DNA from: Theionarchaea archaeon
GTDB taxonomy: Archaea; Methanobacteriota_B; Thermococci; Methanofastidiosales; SZ-28-30
Reading direction: 5' to 3'
Length of the DNA: 64,000 nt
Assembly (NCBI GenBank): GCA_018992685.1
Contig: JACVGT010000002.1
Location: 1-64,000, forward strand
Below the pieces are notes generated by a model that saw only the letters and a program-made list of their open reading frames with translations, did no database searches and had not been told where the DNA came from. A program made the translations under genes and the position numbers. Positions 39,184 to 48,309 of the stretch are shown here, one piece after another (within the stretch, counting starts at the first letter, position 1; each line of letters opens with the position of its first letter).

Positions 39184-39432
39184 TTACTTCGGCAAAATGC
39201 AGATATCGCATCCGCCACATGGCCCCTGCAAGTCGGGATAGAATGGCCGTAGAGGATGAATCGTCTTCAGTTTCTGCAACCTGTCTTCAATATCCATCTT
39301 CTTTGGCTCTCCTATGACAAGGTCGCATCCTCCACATGGACCTTGAGCTGCGTACACCGGGATCTTGTTTTGTTTCGCATGTTCCAAGGCATCTATCAAC
39401 TCTGATACAGAGTAGTGTTTGTTTGTATCCAC
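39184..39432 (-). CDS. Candidate RiPP precursor with two QGPCGGCD motifs
   Basis: Peptide VDTNKHYSVSELIDALEHAKQNKIPVYAAQGPCGGCDLVIG...DLQGPCGGCDICILPK; SD GGAAGTGAT 4 nt before GTG 39432; directly upstream of radical SAM gene. Confidence 0.7.
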   Translation of the reverse strand: MDTNKHYSVSELIDALEHAKQNKIPVYAAQGPCGGCDLVIGEPKKMDIEDRLQKLKTIHPLRPFYPDLQGPCGGCDICILPK

Positions 39433-39839
39433 GTTAATCACTTCCTTTCTTGCTGTGAGGTTGCTCTCTTTCCACAATGCAACCTCATACAGACACGTAT
39501 CTGGGTTCCTCTTCTTTCATGAATGTTATTATGGAGGATTAGACAACTCTTGGACAAAAAGGTTAGATTCATCAGGCCAGTTTTGACATTTTTCAGCAAA
39601 AATCATACATCTGAGGTATTGAAAATTCAAATAACCTGTTTCTAGAGACATAATGAACTAGATAATTCAATTGCCTGGATTGAGCATTGAGAACGAATGT
39701 CTAGGAATGTTAATTGTGAGGCCCTCGCTCGACTGTCATTTGAAAACATCAAGGCTTTCTGGGGACAACATCGAGGGATCATGGTATCATTAGGCGAGTT
39801 CCGGTGCCAGAAGCAGGTCTTCAATTGCAGGAAACACAG

Positions 39840-40928
39840 CTAATCCACATCTTCTGCAGCAATGCTGTCCCGATAGTTCTTCTTGATCCAGAGGTTCCGC
39901 ACAGGAATCAAGAGCCGAAATGCACCATTCAGGACTGGATTCGAAAATCTAATTGAAGCTTTTTTTTCCAGAAGAGTGCAGCCAATACGACGTTTCACAA
40001 TATAGGTTGTTGGACCGAAGTACATTCGTTTGCATCCTCGTCTGATCATTTCTCGAACTACCTCATAGCAAATGTTGAAGTAGGCATTATATTCTCTTCC
40101 GTATGTCTTTTCCACTCCAGAAATTGCCATAGATGCCAGATCGCCATCAAAGAAATAAATCCAGTATCCAAGCAATTTGTCCTCAAGGTAACAGCGCAGG
40201 ATGAACGCATAGTCACCAACATACTTTTCAAGTCCCTTGTAGAAATTCGAAGTGAAAGAAAGAGGATAGTTGTGTCCGTGTTCCAGAAGGTTGTCTCTGT
40301 GGAAACTAAATAGGAATTCTGCATCTGAGAAATCCTGGGAATGTTCCAGCCGAATTCCTCGTCTTTCTCCCTGGTTCAGAGTGTGTCGTATGTTCTTCTT
40401 TGATTTCCTCGGTAGTGATTTCAGGTAGTCCTTGAACGTCTTCCACCGGACATCAAGATATGTTGAGGGCGAGACCTCCAAGAGAGAGGTTTTTTTCTTG
40501 AGAAAGGACACATACGGCTCGTTGTCCACGTTGGCAATGACGATGGCTTTGGTGTGTTCCTTCCGTGCGGCATCCATCATGCTACCGTACAAAAGCGAGA
40601 GGATTGGTTCAGCAGGTTCCCCCTCTTTCACATGAATGCCGATTTCATCTGAGAAGGGGCACAAACAGGCGAGGCTTGACACATACACCCCTAGGATCGC
40701 CCTGTATGACAGAAAACAGACTGCAGATCCCACAAGCTGATCGTCCCGAGTGACGGTGAGGAAGTATGGGGAAATGCCTTCCCGGAGAGAATGCTCCAGG
40801 AGCTCCATCCACCTGTAGGTGTGGAAGGTTCTATTATTGACCACATTGTCCCATTCCTCTCGGGGAATCTCACTAATGTGATGGTGAACATGGGCTGTAA
40901 GGTTCATGGCTCTTTCACTATCCTTCAT
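39840..40928 (-). CDS. GNAT/FemAB-like acyltransferase (peptidogalycan biosynthesis family-like)
   Basis: LRCYLEDKLLGYWIYFFDGDLASMAISG..RGCKRMYFGPTTYIVKRRIGC. Confidence 0.6.
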   Translation of the reverse strand: MKDSERAMNLTAHVHHHISEIPREEWDNVVNNRTFHTYRWMELLEHSLREGISPYFLTVTRDDQLVGSAVCFLSYRAILGVYVSSLACLCPFSDEIGIHVKEGEPAEPILSLLYGSMMDAARKEHTKAIVIANVDNEPYVSFLKKKTSLLEVSPSTYLDVRWKTFKDYLKSLPRKSKKNIRHTLNQGERRGIRLEHSQDFSDAEFLFSFHRDNLLEHGHNYPLSFTSNFYKGLEKYVGDYAFILRCYLEDKLLGYWIYFFDGDLASMAISGVEKTYGREYNAYFNICYEVVREMIRRGCKRMYFGPTTYIVKRRIGCTLLEKKASIRFSNPVLNGAFRLLIPVRNLWIKKNYRDSIAAEDVD

Positions 40929-41110
40929 GGAAGACTCTTCTCATTTCTCCTCTTAAAAGGTTTGGTCTCAGCCATTCAGGGCAACCTACCCGCATTCTCT
41001 GTGGATAGAACGCTCAGGTCTGCAGTGAACCTAGTTCTGACGAAAAGGTGAGAGGAGTGGAATGAAAAAGGTTATTATATGCCAAGGCCAGCTTTTGTCG
41101 GAGGAATCAC

Positions 41111-42643
41111 ATGATACGCACAGCATCATTTACTCGTGCTTTCCTTGAAACAGGACTGCCTGTCTGGCTACTTTTTGCTGCATTGCAGGTGGTTCAGGAA
41201 AATCGATCCCCCGGGATTATCGTCTTTTTCGCTCCTGTGTGGGGTGCTATTCGCCTTACCCAGCCCGATGGCTCATCCTGGAAGCGGCTGGAATACTACG
41301 TCAGATTCTGTTTGCTTCATGTTGCTGCAATGCTTGTGGTGATGTATGCAGCTGGATACGTCTCCTACGTGGCGGGGGCAATTCCAGAGCCACCCTCATG
41401 GACTTCTTTTAGCACTAACACATTTCTCTTGCTGACGATGATTATTATTCCGTTCGTTGCAGTGCGTGGGCTGCTATTCTTATGTGATTCATCTAGAGAA
41501 CCAGGATTTCCAGCGCAGTCCTTCTCAGAAGAAAGAGGAGAAAGAACCAGAATATTCGCTTTTGATGCAGTACGTGGGTGGGTGATGATCTTCATGGCCC
41601 TGGATCATGCGATGTACTTCTGCTATGTGCACATTTTTGCTGAAGGGTTTCAGAATTTACGGCCAGATCCCCTGCCTGATGCCATCCACTATTTGACCCG
41701 ATTTGTCACCCACTACTGTGCCCCGACATTTATCTTCTTGGCTGGCGTGAGCGTAGCTCTCTATGGTGCATCACGCAGATCATATATGACAGAGGGGCGC
41801 ATCACGAGACATCTGGTGACCCGGGGTGTTCTTCTCATCCTCTTACAGATGGTACTTGTGAACTGGGCATGGGGGTTCACCATCAGGGCCGGGCAGACTC
41901 TTGTGTACTTTGGAGTCCTGGCATGCATTGGATCAGGACTCGTCATACTGGCTCTCATAAGACGCGCCCCCTGCTCTCTGGTGATCATTGGCTCCGTGAT
42001 GTTACTGTTGATGATTCCGGTATTACTGAGTACCTTCGCTGTGCAGCCGGGAGCTGATCAGCCGCTTCTTGAAATCCTCCTGCAACCTGACACTGAAGGA
42101 TGGATTAGTTCTCTCTACCCAATTCTTCCCTGGTTCGGCGTTATGGGGCTGGGATACGGGGTCGGAGTGGTAGTAAGCAGAAAGCCCGAAAAGACCACGA
42201 GAGTGTTCCTGGTACTGGGGATTATTTTGCTGGTATCCTGGATTCTATTACGATTGGGTGGCGGCTACGGAAATCTGACCGTGTATCAGGGTGGAGACTG
42301 GAGGGATTTCATGCTCATGTCCAAGTATCCGCCCAGTCTCGTTTTCCTATGCTGGAATGTGGGGGGCATGGCACTGGCTATAGCTGTGCACAACTATTTC
42401 GGGAGGAGATTGCCTTTCAGAAGATTCTGGGACAGCGTTGTCCTCTTCGGTCAAACACCTCTATTCTTTTACGTGGTTCACCTGTACCTATACAGGACGC
42501 TTTCCCTGATCCCCGTTCTCAGAGGTTCCCTGGCTGCAGGATACGTGGCGTGGCTGGTGGGATTGATGGTGATGATCCTCCTTTGCAGACAGTACCAGAG
42601 GCTGCAGAAAGCTCACCCTGATAGTGTCCTCAAGTATGTATAA
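41111..42643 (+). CDS. DUF1624/heparan-N-acetyltransferase-like multi-TM protein
   Basis: RTRIFAFDAVRGWVMIFMALDHAMYF and multiple TMs. Confidence 0.7.
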   Translation: MIRTASFTRAFLETGLPVWLLFAALQVVQENRSPGIIVFFAPVWGAIRLTQPDGSSWKRLEYYVRFCLLHVAAMLVVMYAAGYVSYVAGAIPEPPSWTSFSTNTFLLLTMIIIPFVAVRGLLFLCDSSREPGFPAQSFSEERGERTRIFAFDAVRGWVMIFMALDHAMYFCYVHIFAEGFQNLRPDPLPDAIHYLTRFVTHYCAPTFIFLAGVSVALYGASRRSYMTEGRITRHLVTRGVLLILLQMVLVNWAWGFTIRAGQTLVYFGVLACIGSGLVILALIRRAPCSLVIIGSVMLLLMIPVLLSTFAVQPGADQPLLEILLQPDTEGWISSLYPILPWFGVMGLGYGVGVVVSRKPEKTTRVFLVLGIILLVSWILLRLGGGYGNLTVYQGGDWRDFMLMSKYPPSLVFLCWNVGGMALAIAVHNYFGRRLPFRRFWDSVVLFGQTPLFFYVVHLYLYRTLSLIPVLRGSLAAGYVAWLVGLMVMILLCRQYQRLQKAHPDSVLKYV

Positions 42644-42720
42644 GGGTATCATGGCAATATCACTGCCATTTTCCAGTATGTACTGGAAAACTATTTCAGG
42701 TAGGAATCAGAGAGAACTCT

Positions 42721-43599
42721 ATGACCGAAAAATCTCTTCCATCGCAGCATGAGACGCTGGCCCTCAAGTACTCACCGGAGCTGTACTACGCGGAGACAAG
42801 AGATCCTTTCAAAGATGTTTGCTCTGACGATTTTGGAGGGATTTACTGGAGAGCTGTAGAGAGCTCGGTTGCTTGGGCTGACGTGTGTATCCAGTACCTC
42901 CTGTATTTCAAAGAGCAGCACTGGGTCCCCAGTCCCCTTGATGGAATTCTGAGTAAGCTAGCGGGGAAGGGGGGAAAACTGCCTGGTAATCACCCCAATG
43001 ACTATGCTCCCATTTTTCTCTACTTCAAGGATGGACATCCAGTCAGAGCCGTCTTTGACGTCTGCCACTATGAGGCTGTGGGAGTTCTGGCTGAAGGCTC
43101 TGGATTTCTTCCTCCTGATTCGAAGCTGAAATTCCAGATAACAAACTTCTACAGAGGGCTCAGGCCATTGACAGAGAGTGAAGACCTTACCTATCTTCAA
43201 GAAAGTTTTGTTCCCCGTCTTTTGAGTCAGGAGCGTCTCGAAGATTGGTGGGAAGGGCTCACAGTTTCTGGAACATTTCAGGAGGCTGCAAAGCTCATAA
43301 TCAGAGAGAAGATCCATAATCCGTTCCAGGAAATATCCACCTTTCGCGACATTGGAAGTAAGCTTGGAAAAATCTTTGATTTAATATTCCGTTCGACAGA
43401 GAACATACCTGTGATTAGAGTCTCGACTGGGGATACAGGAATTGTTTCCGAGATACAGGAAAAAATGCCTGATAGAGACGATATTTCTGAAGAAGATATC
43501 AAAGGAGTACTGAGATTTGCAGAAGAGCATGTCTTGGAGGATCCTCATGCATCAAACTATCTCCCTGTGGGGAGACACGACAAAGCATACCCTATGTGA
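42721..43599 (+). CDS. Unknown protein, possibly Vps62-like
   Basis: Weak resemblance: ALKYSPELYYAE..WADVCIQYLLYFKEQHW..NDYAPIFLYFKDGHPVRAVFDVCHYEA. Confidence 0.4.
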   Translation: MTEKSLPSQHETLALKYSPELYYAETRDPFKDVCSDDFGGIYWRAVESSVAWADVCIQYLLYFKEQHWVPSPLDGILSKLAGKGGKLPGNHPNDYAPIFLYFKDGHPVRAVFDVCHYEAVGVLAEGSGFLPPDSKLKFQITNFYRGLRPLTESEDLTYLQESFVPRLLSQERLEDWWEGLTVSGTFQEAAKLIIREKIHNPFQEISTFRDIGSKLGKIFDLIFRSTENIPVIRVSTGDTGIVSEIQEKMPDRDDISEEDIKGVLRFAEEHVLEDPHASNYLPVGRHDKAYPM

Positions 43600-43648
43600 C
43601 GCTCTCAGAGCCAGCAGTGATCAAGAAACCACGCAGAAAACCTTCACT

Positions 43649-44341
43649 CTACTCGTCATCCCTGAAAGCGATCCTTTTGTATGGGTTCCCCCACCGTTCG
43701 CAATAGAACACTGATTCTAGCGGAAATCGGGAAGGGCCCAACATTCTCGGGATTTTGGGAACACCAATGGACAAGGTGGCTACAGGTATCCATGTGCGAG
43801 GGACACCAATTTTCTCACAGAGTAGTTCACACCGTCTCGGTTCCATGACAGGAAGGGCCTGGTATCCAGCGCCATACCCTAGTGCATGGGCAGCATACCA
43901 CATGTTCAGAATCCCCATGGCGACTACAATAGACCCGAAGTACTCCAGCTCATAAATCAACGGGGAGTCATGGAACGTCTCACTTCCACAGCCGATAATC
44001 ACGACGTCTGCATCTTGTGGGTACTCGAAGAGGTCGCCACGTCGCATGTCCTCAAACGTAGCTGGCCTGTTATGATCCGGCACATACCATATCCTGCCCT
44101 GAGTTATCTCATAGGGGGCTGACCCGAATAATTCGCTGGCTGCCTGCCTGGACACATCTGCCACGAATTTCTTTAGCTCCTGGTCTTCCCTAATAACAAC
44201 GTACCGCCACATTTGCATGTTTTCTGGGCTGGGAGCATATCGAGCAGCATCCAGGATTTTCTCCAGATCATCATCAGGGATCTTCTCTCCCGTGAAGTCC
44301 CGAATACTTCTTCTTGTTCTGACAGCTTCAAAGACATCCAT
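43649..44341 (-). CDS. Nitroreductase-family protein
   Basis: MDVFEAVRTRRSIRDFTGEKIPDDDLEKILDAARYAPSPENMQMWRYVVI. Confidence 0.9.
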   Translation of the reverse strand: MDVFEAVRTRRSIRDFTGEKIPDDDLEKILDAARYAPSPENMQMWRYVVIREDQELKKFVADVSRQAASELFGSAPYEITQGRIWYVPDHNRPATFEDMRRGDLFEYPQDADVVIIGCGSETFHDSPLIYELEYFGSIVVAMGILNMWYAAHALGYGAGYQALPVMEPRRCELLCEKIGVPRTWIPVATLSIGVPKIPRMLGPSRFPLESVFYCERWGNPYKRIAFRDDE

Positions 44342-44612
44342 AATGAATCCTCCTGTCGCTTGCTTGCAGGTGGCTCACAGACAATCCAACACTATATAAT
44401 AGTATGCATGACTCCGGTCGTGTCACGTACTTCCACAGTCATCCACTCCACAGCAACCCAAGAGGGAGGGAATGCGATCCGCTGAAAAGCCAGGAAGACA
44501 ACTGCCACCTAGAAATGACCTGGGTCCTTCTCAGGGTTAAGAAAAGGAATCGACAGCATGCCAGAATCGTACCAACCCTTTTCTTGGATGCCCACCAATA
44601 GCAGATGATACC

Positions 44613-45017
44613 ATGAATGATCAGGAACTGATGAGCGCAGCGAGAAAGGCAGTTGAAACCTCCTACTCCCCATACAGCATGATTCAGGTAGGTGCAGCCC
44701 TGATAACCAAGGGTAATGAAGTTTTCACCGGCTGTAACGTCGAAAATGTCTCCTACTCACTTTCCATGTGCGCAGAGAGGATTGCTGTCTTCACCGCGGT
44801 TCTGCACGGAATGAAACCAGGAGAACTCACGAAGATTGCGGTGGCGGGAAAGACCTCAGATGGCCAATGGCAGTCCTGTCCCCCCTGCGGGGCGTGCAGG
44901 CAGGTCATTTGGGAATTCGCTGAAAGCCCTGAAACTCCCATCATATACCAGGATAGAGAAGAGGTGAAATCTAAGTCCATTGGCGAACTGCTCCCCGATG
45001 GGTTTGACCTCAGGTGA
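44613..45017 (+). CDS. cdd: Cytidine deaminase
   Basis: GCNVENVSYSLSMCAERIA and CPPCGACRQVIWEF zinc motifs. Confidence 0.93.
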   Translation: MNDQELMSAARKAVETSYSPYSMIQVGAALITKGNEVFTGCNVENVSYSLSMCAERIAVFTAVLHGMKPGELTKIAVAGKTSDGQWQSCPPCGACRQVIWEFAESPETPIIYQDREEVKSKSIGELLPDGFDLR

Positions 45018-45023
45018 TCCAGC

Positions 45024-46214
45024 CTATCTTTCATATACTACTTTACCTTTCTTTACTACCATGTCGACCAGGTTGATCCCAAAGTGGTATCCCATGTGTT
45101 TGTAATTGGGTATATCCAGAACAATGATATCAGCTTGGGTTCCCACTTCCAGCGACCCGATGTCCTCTCTGCCTACCGAATACGCAGCATTCACCGTGGC
45201 TGCTGCAATAGCTTCAGCGGGAGTCATTCTCATTTTTATGCAGGCCAGACTGATCATGAACTGCATGGACTCTGTCATACAGTTGGGATTGAAGTCAGTA
45301 GCTAATCCCACAAGGGCTCCTGCTTCAATCATCCGCCGAGCATCAGGGTACTTCCCGTTCAAGACAAAAGGTGTTCCAGGCAGCAGTATCGCAGCAGTCT
45401 GGCTCTCTGCCAGGGTCTGGATGCCGGCTTCAGTGGTGTTCTCCAGATGATCTGCTGACAGACACTTCAGGTCAGCTGCCAGTTCAGCCCCTCCAGAAGA
45501 GAATTCATCCACGTGCAGACGAGGACGCAACCCATGATGTCGGGCAGCCTCAACAATCTCTCTTGTCTGTGCAAATGAAAATACTCCTTCTTCACAGAAA
45601 ACATCCACAAATTCTGCCAGTGGAGCTGCATGTGGAAGGATATTCTCAATTACGTACTGCGTATAGTCTCCAGAGTACCCTTTTGGTACAGCGTGGACCA
45701 AATAAGTAGGTATGCGTTCGACACAGTGCTCAATCTCGCCAATGCATTCCAGTGATTTGACTTCTGTTTCCAGATCAAGGCCATACCCTGACTTTGCTTC
45801 AATCGTGGTGGTTCCGTACTGCAGCATGCGGGTCAATGTCTTCACTGCACGCTTCTTCAGTTCCTCTTTGGTGGCCTTCCGTGTCTTATCAACGGTATAG
45901 TAGATTCCTCCTCCAGCTTTCATAATTTCCATGTATGGCTTCCCTTCAATCTTCATTTGGAACTCTTCTTCACGAGTTCCATCGAAAATCAAGTGAGTAT
46001 GGGGGTCTACAAATCCTGGCATGACTACTTTTCCCTCTGCATCAATGACCTCTCCTGCACAATCAATGCGTGACGACTTTCCTACTGCAGCTATGGTCTC
46101 TCCTTCTACAGCGACTGCACCCTTCTGTATGATAGACAGGTCTCTCATTCTCTCTTTTCTTCTGGGTCCACCTCTTAGCGTGAGGAGCTCTGATGCATTC
46201 TTGATGACGAGCAT
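45024..46214 (-). CDS. hutI: Imidazolonepropionase
   Basis: GFVDPHTHLIFDGTREEEFQMK, TTIEAKSGYGLDLETE, LATDFNPN; start at MLVIKNASEL with GGTGG SD. Confidence 0.92.
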   Translation of the reverse strand: MLVIKNASELLTLRGGPRRKERMRDLSIIQKGAVAVEGETIAAVGKSSRIDCAGEVIDAEGKVVMPGFVDPHTHLIFDGTREEEFQMKIEGKPYMEIMKAGGGIYYTVDKTRKATKEELKKRAVKTLTRMLQYGTTTIEAKSGYGLDLETEVKSLECIGEIEHCVERIPTYLVHAVPKGYSGDYTQYVIENILPHAAPLAEFVDVFCEEGVFSFAQTREIVEAARHHGLRPRLHVDEFSSGGAELAADLKCLSADHLENTTEAGIQTLAESQTAAILLPGTPFVLNGKYPDARRMIEAGALVGLATDFNPNCMTESMQFMISLACIKMRMTPAEAIAAATVNAAYSVGREDIGSLEVGTQADIIVLDIPNYKHMGYHFGINLVDMVVKKGKVVYER

Positions 46215-46305
46215 GATTCCACCTACAAACCAGGTACCTATAACAGTTTTGCCGGAGCCAAAGCCAGAGATTCGATCATCTGCAGATGTGACTCTTCCAG
46301 CAGAG

Positions 46306-46872
46306 TTACACCTTCGTGGTCTCGGGCATGAATTCATTCTCCAGAATGCTCATCATGATAAAATCATGATAGTGATGGTCGTAGTAGTACCCATCCCTTT
46401 GAATACCTTCCGTTTCGAACCCAACTTTCTGGTAGAATTGTACCGCTCTCTCGTTGAAGCCTACCACCCCAACAGCTACCCTGTGGAAATTCAAGTATCC
46501 AAACGCATAGTCAAGCAGAAGGAGTATGGCTTCTGTCCCGTATCCCTTTCCCCAGCAATCTTTCTCTCCAATAATGAGTGTTAGATCCGTAGTCCTCCAG
46601 AAATGGAACATTCTCAAAAGGCCTGCTTCTCCGATGACGCGATCATTTTCTTTCAAGACTACAGAAAACCATACTCTCTCTTTTTCGGTGGATATCTTTT
46701 TCAAGAATTCTGTGGCCTGGCTCATGTTCATGGGCAGAACCTCACCAGTTAGCTTCCGTATCTCAGAATCATTTGCCCACTGACACAATAGCGGGAGGTC
46801 ATCTGGCTCCATGGCTCTGAGGAAGATTTTTTCTCCCACAAGAAAAGGATTATGAATGTTCTCTGACATGGA
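46306..46872 (-). CDS. GNAT acetyltransferase (RimJ-like)
   Basis: CWGKGYGTEAILLLLDYAFGYLNFHRVAVGVVGFNERAVQFYQKVGFETEG. Confidence 0.85.
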   Translation of the reverse strand, partial: SMSENIHNPFLVGEKIFLRAMEPDDLPLLCQWANDSEIRKLTGEVLPMNMSQATEFLKKISTEKERVWFSVVLKENDRVIGEAGLLRMFHFWRTTDLTLIIGEKDCWGKGYGTEAILLLLDYAFGYLNFHRVAVGVVGFNERAVQFYQKVGFETEGIQRDGYYYDHHYHDFIMMSILENEFMPETTKV

Positions 46873-47153
46873 TTCCCCTTGATTGCTGTACAAAAAAACC
46901 TTTAGTTCGTCACGTCAGCTATGCCTGATGACCCACATTGTAGATCAATACAACCGTAATCTCCCGGTTCTTTGCTGTTCACCCCTGAAACCCTTGACAC
47001 TCTTTGTGGATTCTTTTCTTGAAATTGCTCATTCGATTCACGGTGGATAATTCTGGAGCACAAGAAAAACACTGGACGATTCTCAAGGGTTGTGACCTCC
47101 ATCCTAGCAGGATGAACCAGAAGAGTCATATATAGTGGTGGAGAATATGCTGC

Positions 47154-48200
47154 ATGAAGAACAGGTTACGTGTGATCACATTCATTTTGATGGTTCTCGC
47201 GGTGGCAGCCGCATCTGATTTGTCTCTTGTACAAGGAGATTCTGTGGGAAAAAATGTGCCCAGAGAAGACAGATGGGGAATATACGCTTTAGATCTTGCC
47301 ACTGAGGAGATTTCTTTAATTTACAGCTCTCCCATGAAGATATCTGGACTCCAATTGAATGGGAAGGGAGATACTTTTGTCTTTTCTCAGGCATTCGGTG
47401 ATGCGAGTGGTCAGGAGGAGATTTGCAGCATACGAAGTGATGGAGAAAACGTCAGAAGATTGACCAACAACACTCTCATGGATACGTATCCTTGTTGGTC
47501 ACCTGATGGCAAGAAGATTGCATTTCTTTCCTTCAGGGATACTCTGGACATCTATGTCATGAATCAGGACGGGAGTGAGGTGACCCTCCTGTATGATTCG
47601 GGCTCCCATGACGGGGACATCCACTGGGCTGGTGAGACTATTGTCTTTACCAGGGACAACCGGATATGGATGATGAACCAGGATGGAACAGGTGCCCGTC
47701 CTGTAACTGATCCACCCCGTGCAGGGGAATGGGGAAAGGCTGTCCTTCCTTTTGGAGATTACGATCCCCGACTGAGTCCTGATGGTAAAAGAATTGTCTT
47801 CGAACGGTTGGTTGATGATGAGACTCGCCACGGTAACTACAATCTGTACTGCATCAGTATTGATTCTTCTTCAGAACAGGCCCTGACCTCCACAGGGTAC
47901 ACTCAGGGAATGGCAACCTGGTCTCATGACGGAAGCAGAATAGCCTATGTGGTCACAGCAGTTGGAGAAAAGGGCGTATACCGCATCTACATGATGAACG
48001 CGGATGGAACGGACCAGAGTGATGTGACGCCTGAGTACTTCCCCGAGGCATTTCTCTGCCATGCAGGATGGTTTTCCCCTGATGACACGGTCTTCTTCTT
48101 CGTGGGAGAATGGTGGGAAGGAGAATCGGCATGGGGGATAGGGTTGACAGTAGCTGGATTGCTACTGTTGCTGATAATGAGGACTCATCTCGCACGATGA
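47154..48200 (+). CDS. Secreted TolB/PD40-type beta-propeller, C-terminal TM
   Basis: CWSPDGKKIAFLSFRD, RLSPDGKRIVFE, TWSHDGSRIAYV. Confidence 0.8.
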   Translation: MKNRLRVITFILMVLAVAAASDLSLVQGDSVGKNVPREDRWGIYALDLATEEISLIYSSPMKISGLQLNGKGDTFVFSQAFGDASGQEEICSIRSDGENVRRLTNNTLMDTYPCWSPDGKKIAFLSFRDTLDIYVMNQDGSEVTLLYDSGSHDGDIHWAGETIVFTRDNRIWMMNQDGTGARPVTDPPRAGEWGKAVLPFGDYDPRLSPDGKRIVFERLVDDETRHGNYNLYCISIDSSSEQALTSTGYTQGMATWSHDGSRIAYVVTAVGEKGVYRIYMMNADGTDQSDVTPEYFPEAFLCHAGWFSPDDTVFFFVGEWWEGESAWGIGLTVAGLLLLLIMRTHLAR

Positions 48201-48245
48201 GATGCAAAAGCGACAGGATACAACCGAGAAACAGAACGCATTCTA

Positions 48246-48260
48246 AGAAAAAGAAAAGGG
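48246..48260 (-). terminator. Oligo-T terminator-like tract after TPP enzyme gene
   Basis: Minus strand CCCTTTTCTTTTTCT. Confidence 0.4.
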
Positions 48261-48309
48261 AATACTTCCAGTGTATCTAACTCTGTGAATTCCTGATTCT
48301 CTAGACCTT

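Noticed and set aside
45024-46214. Complete histidine utilisation cluster around hutI
   Set aside because: No hutH, hutU or hutG-like genes in the window.
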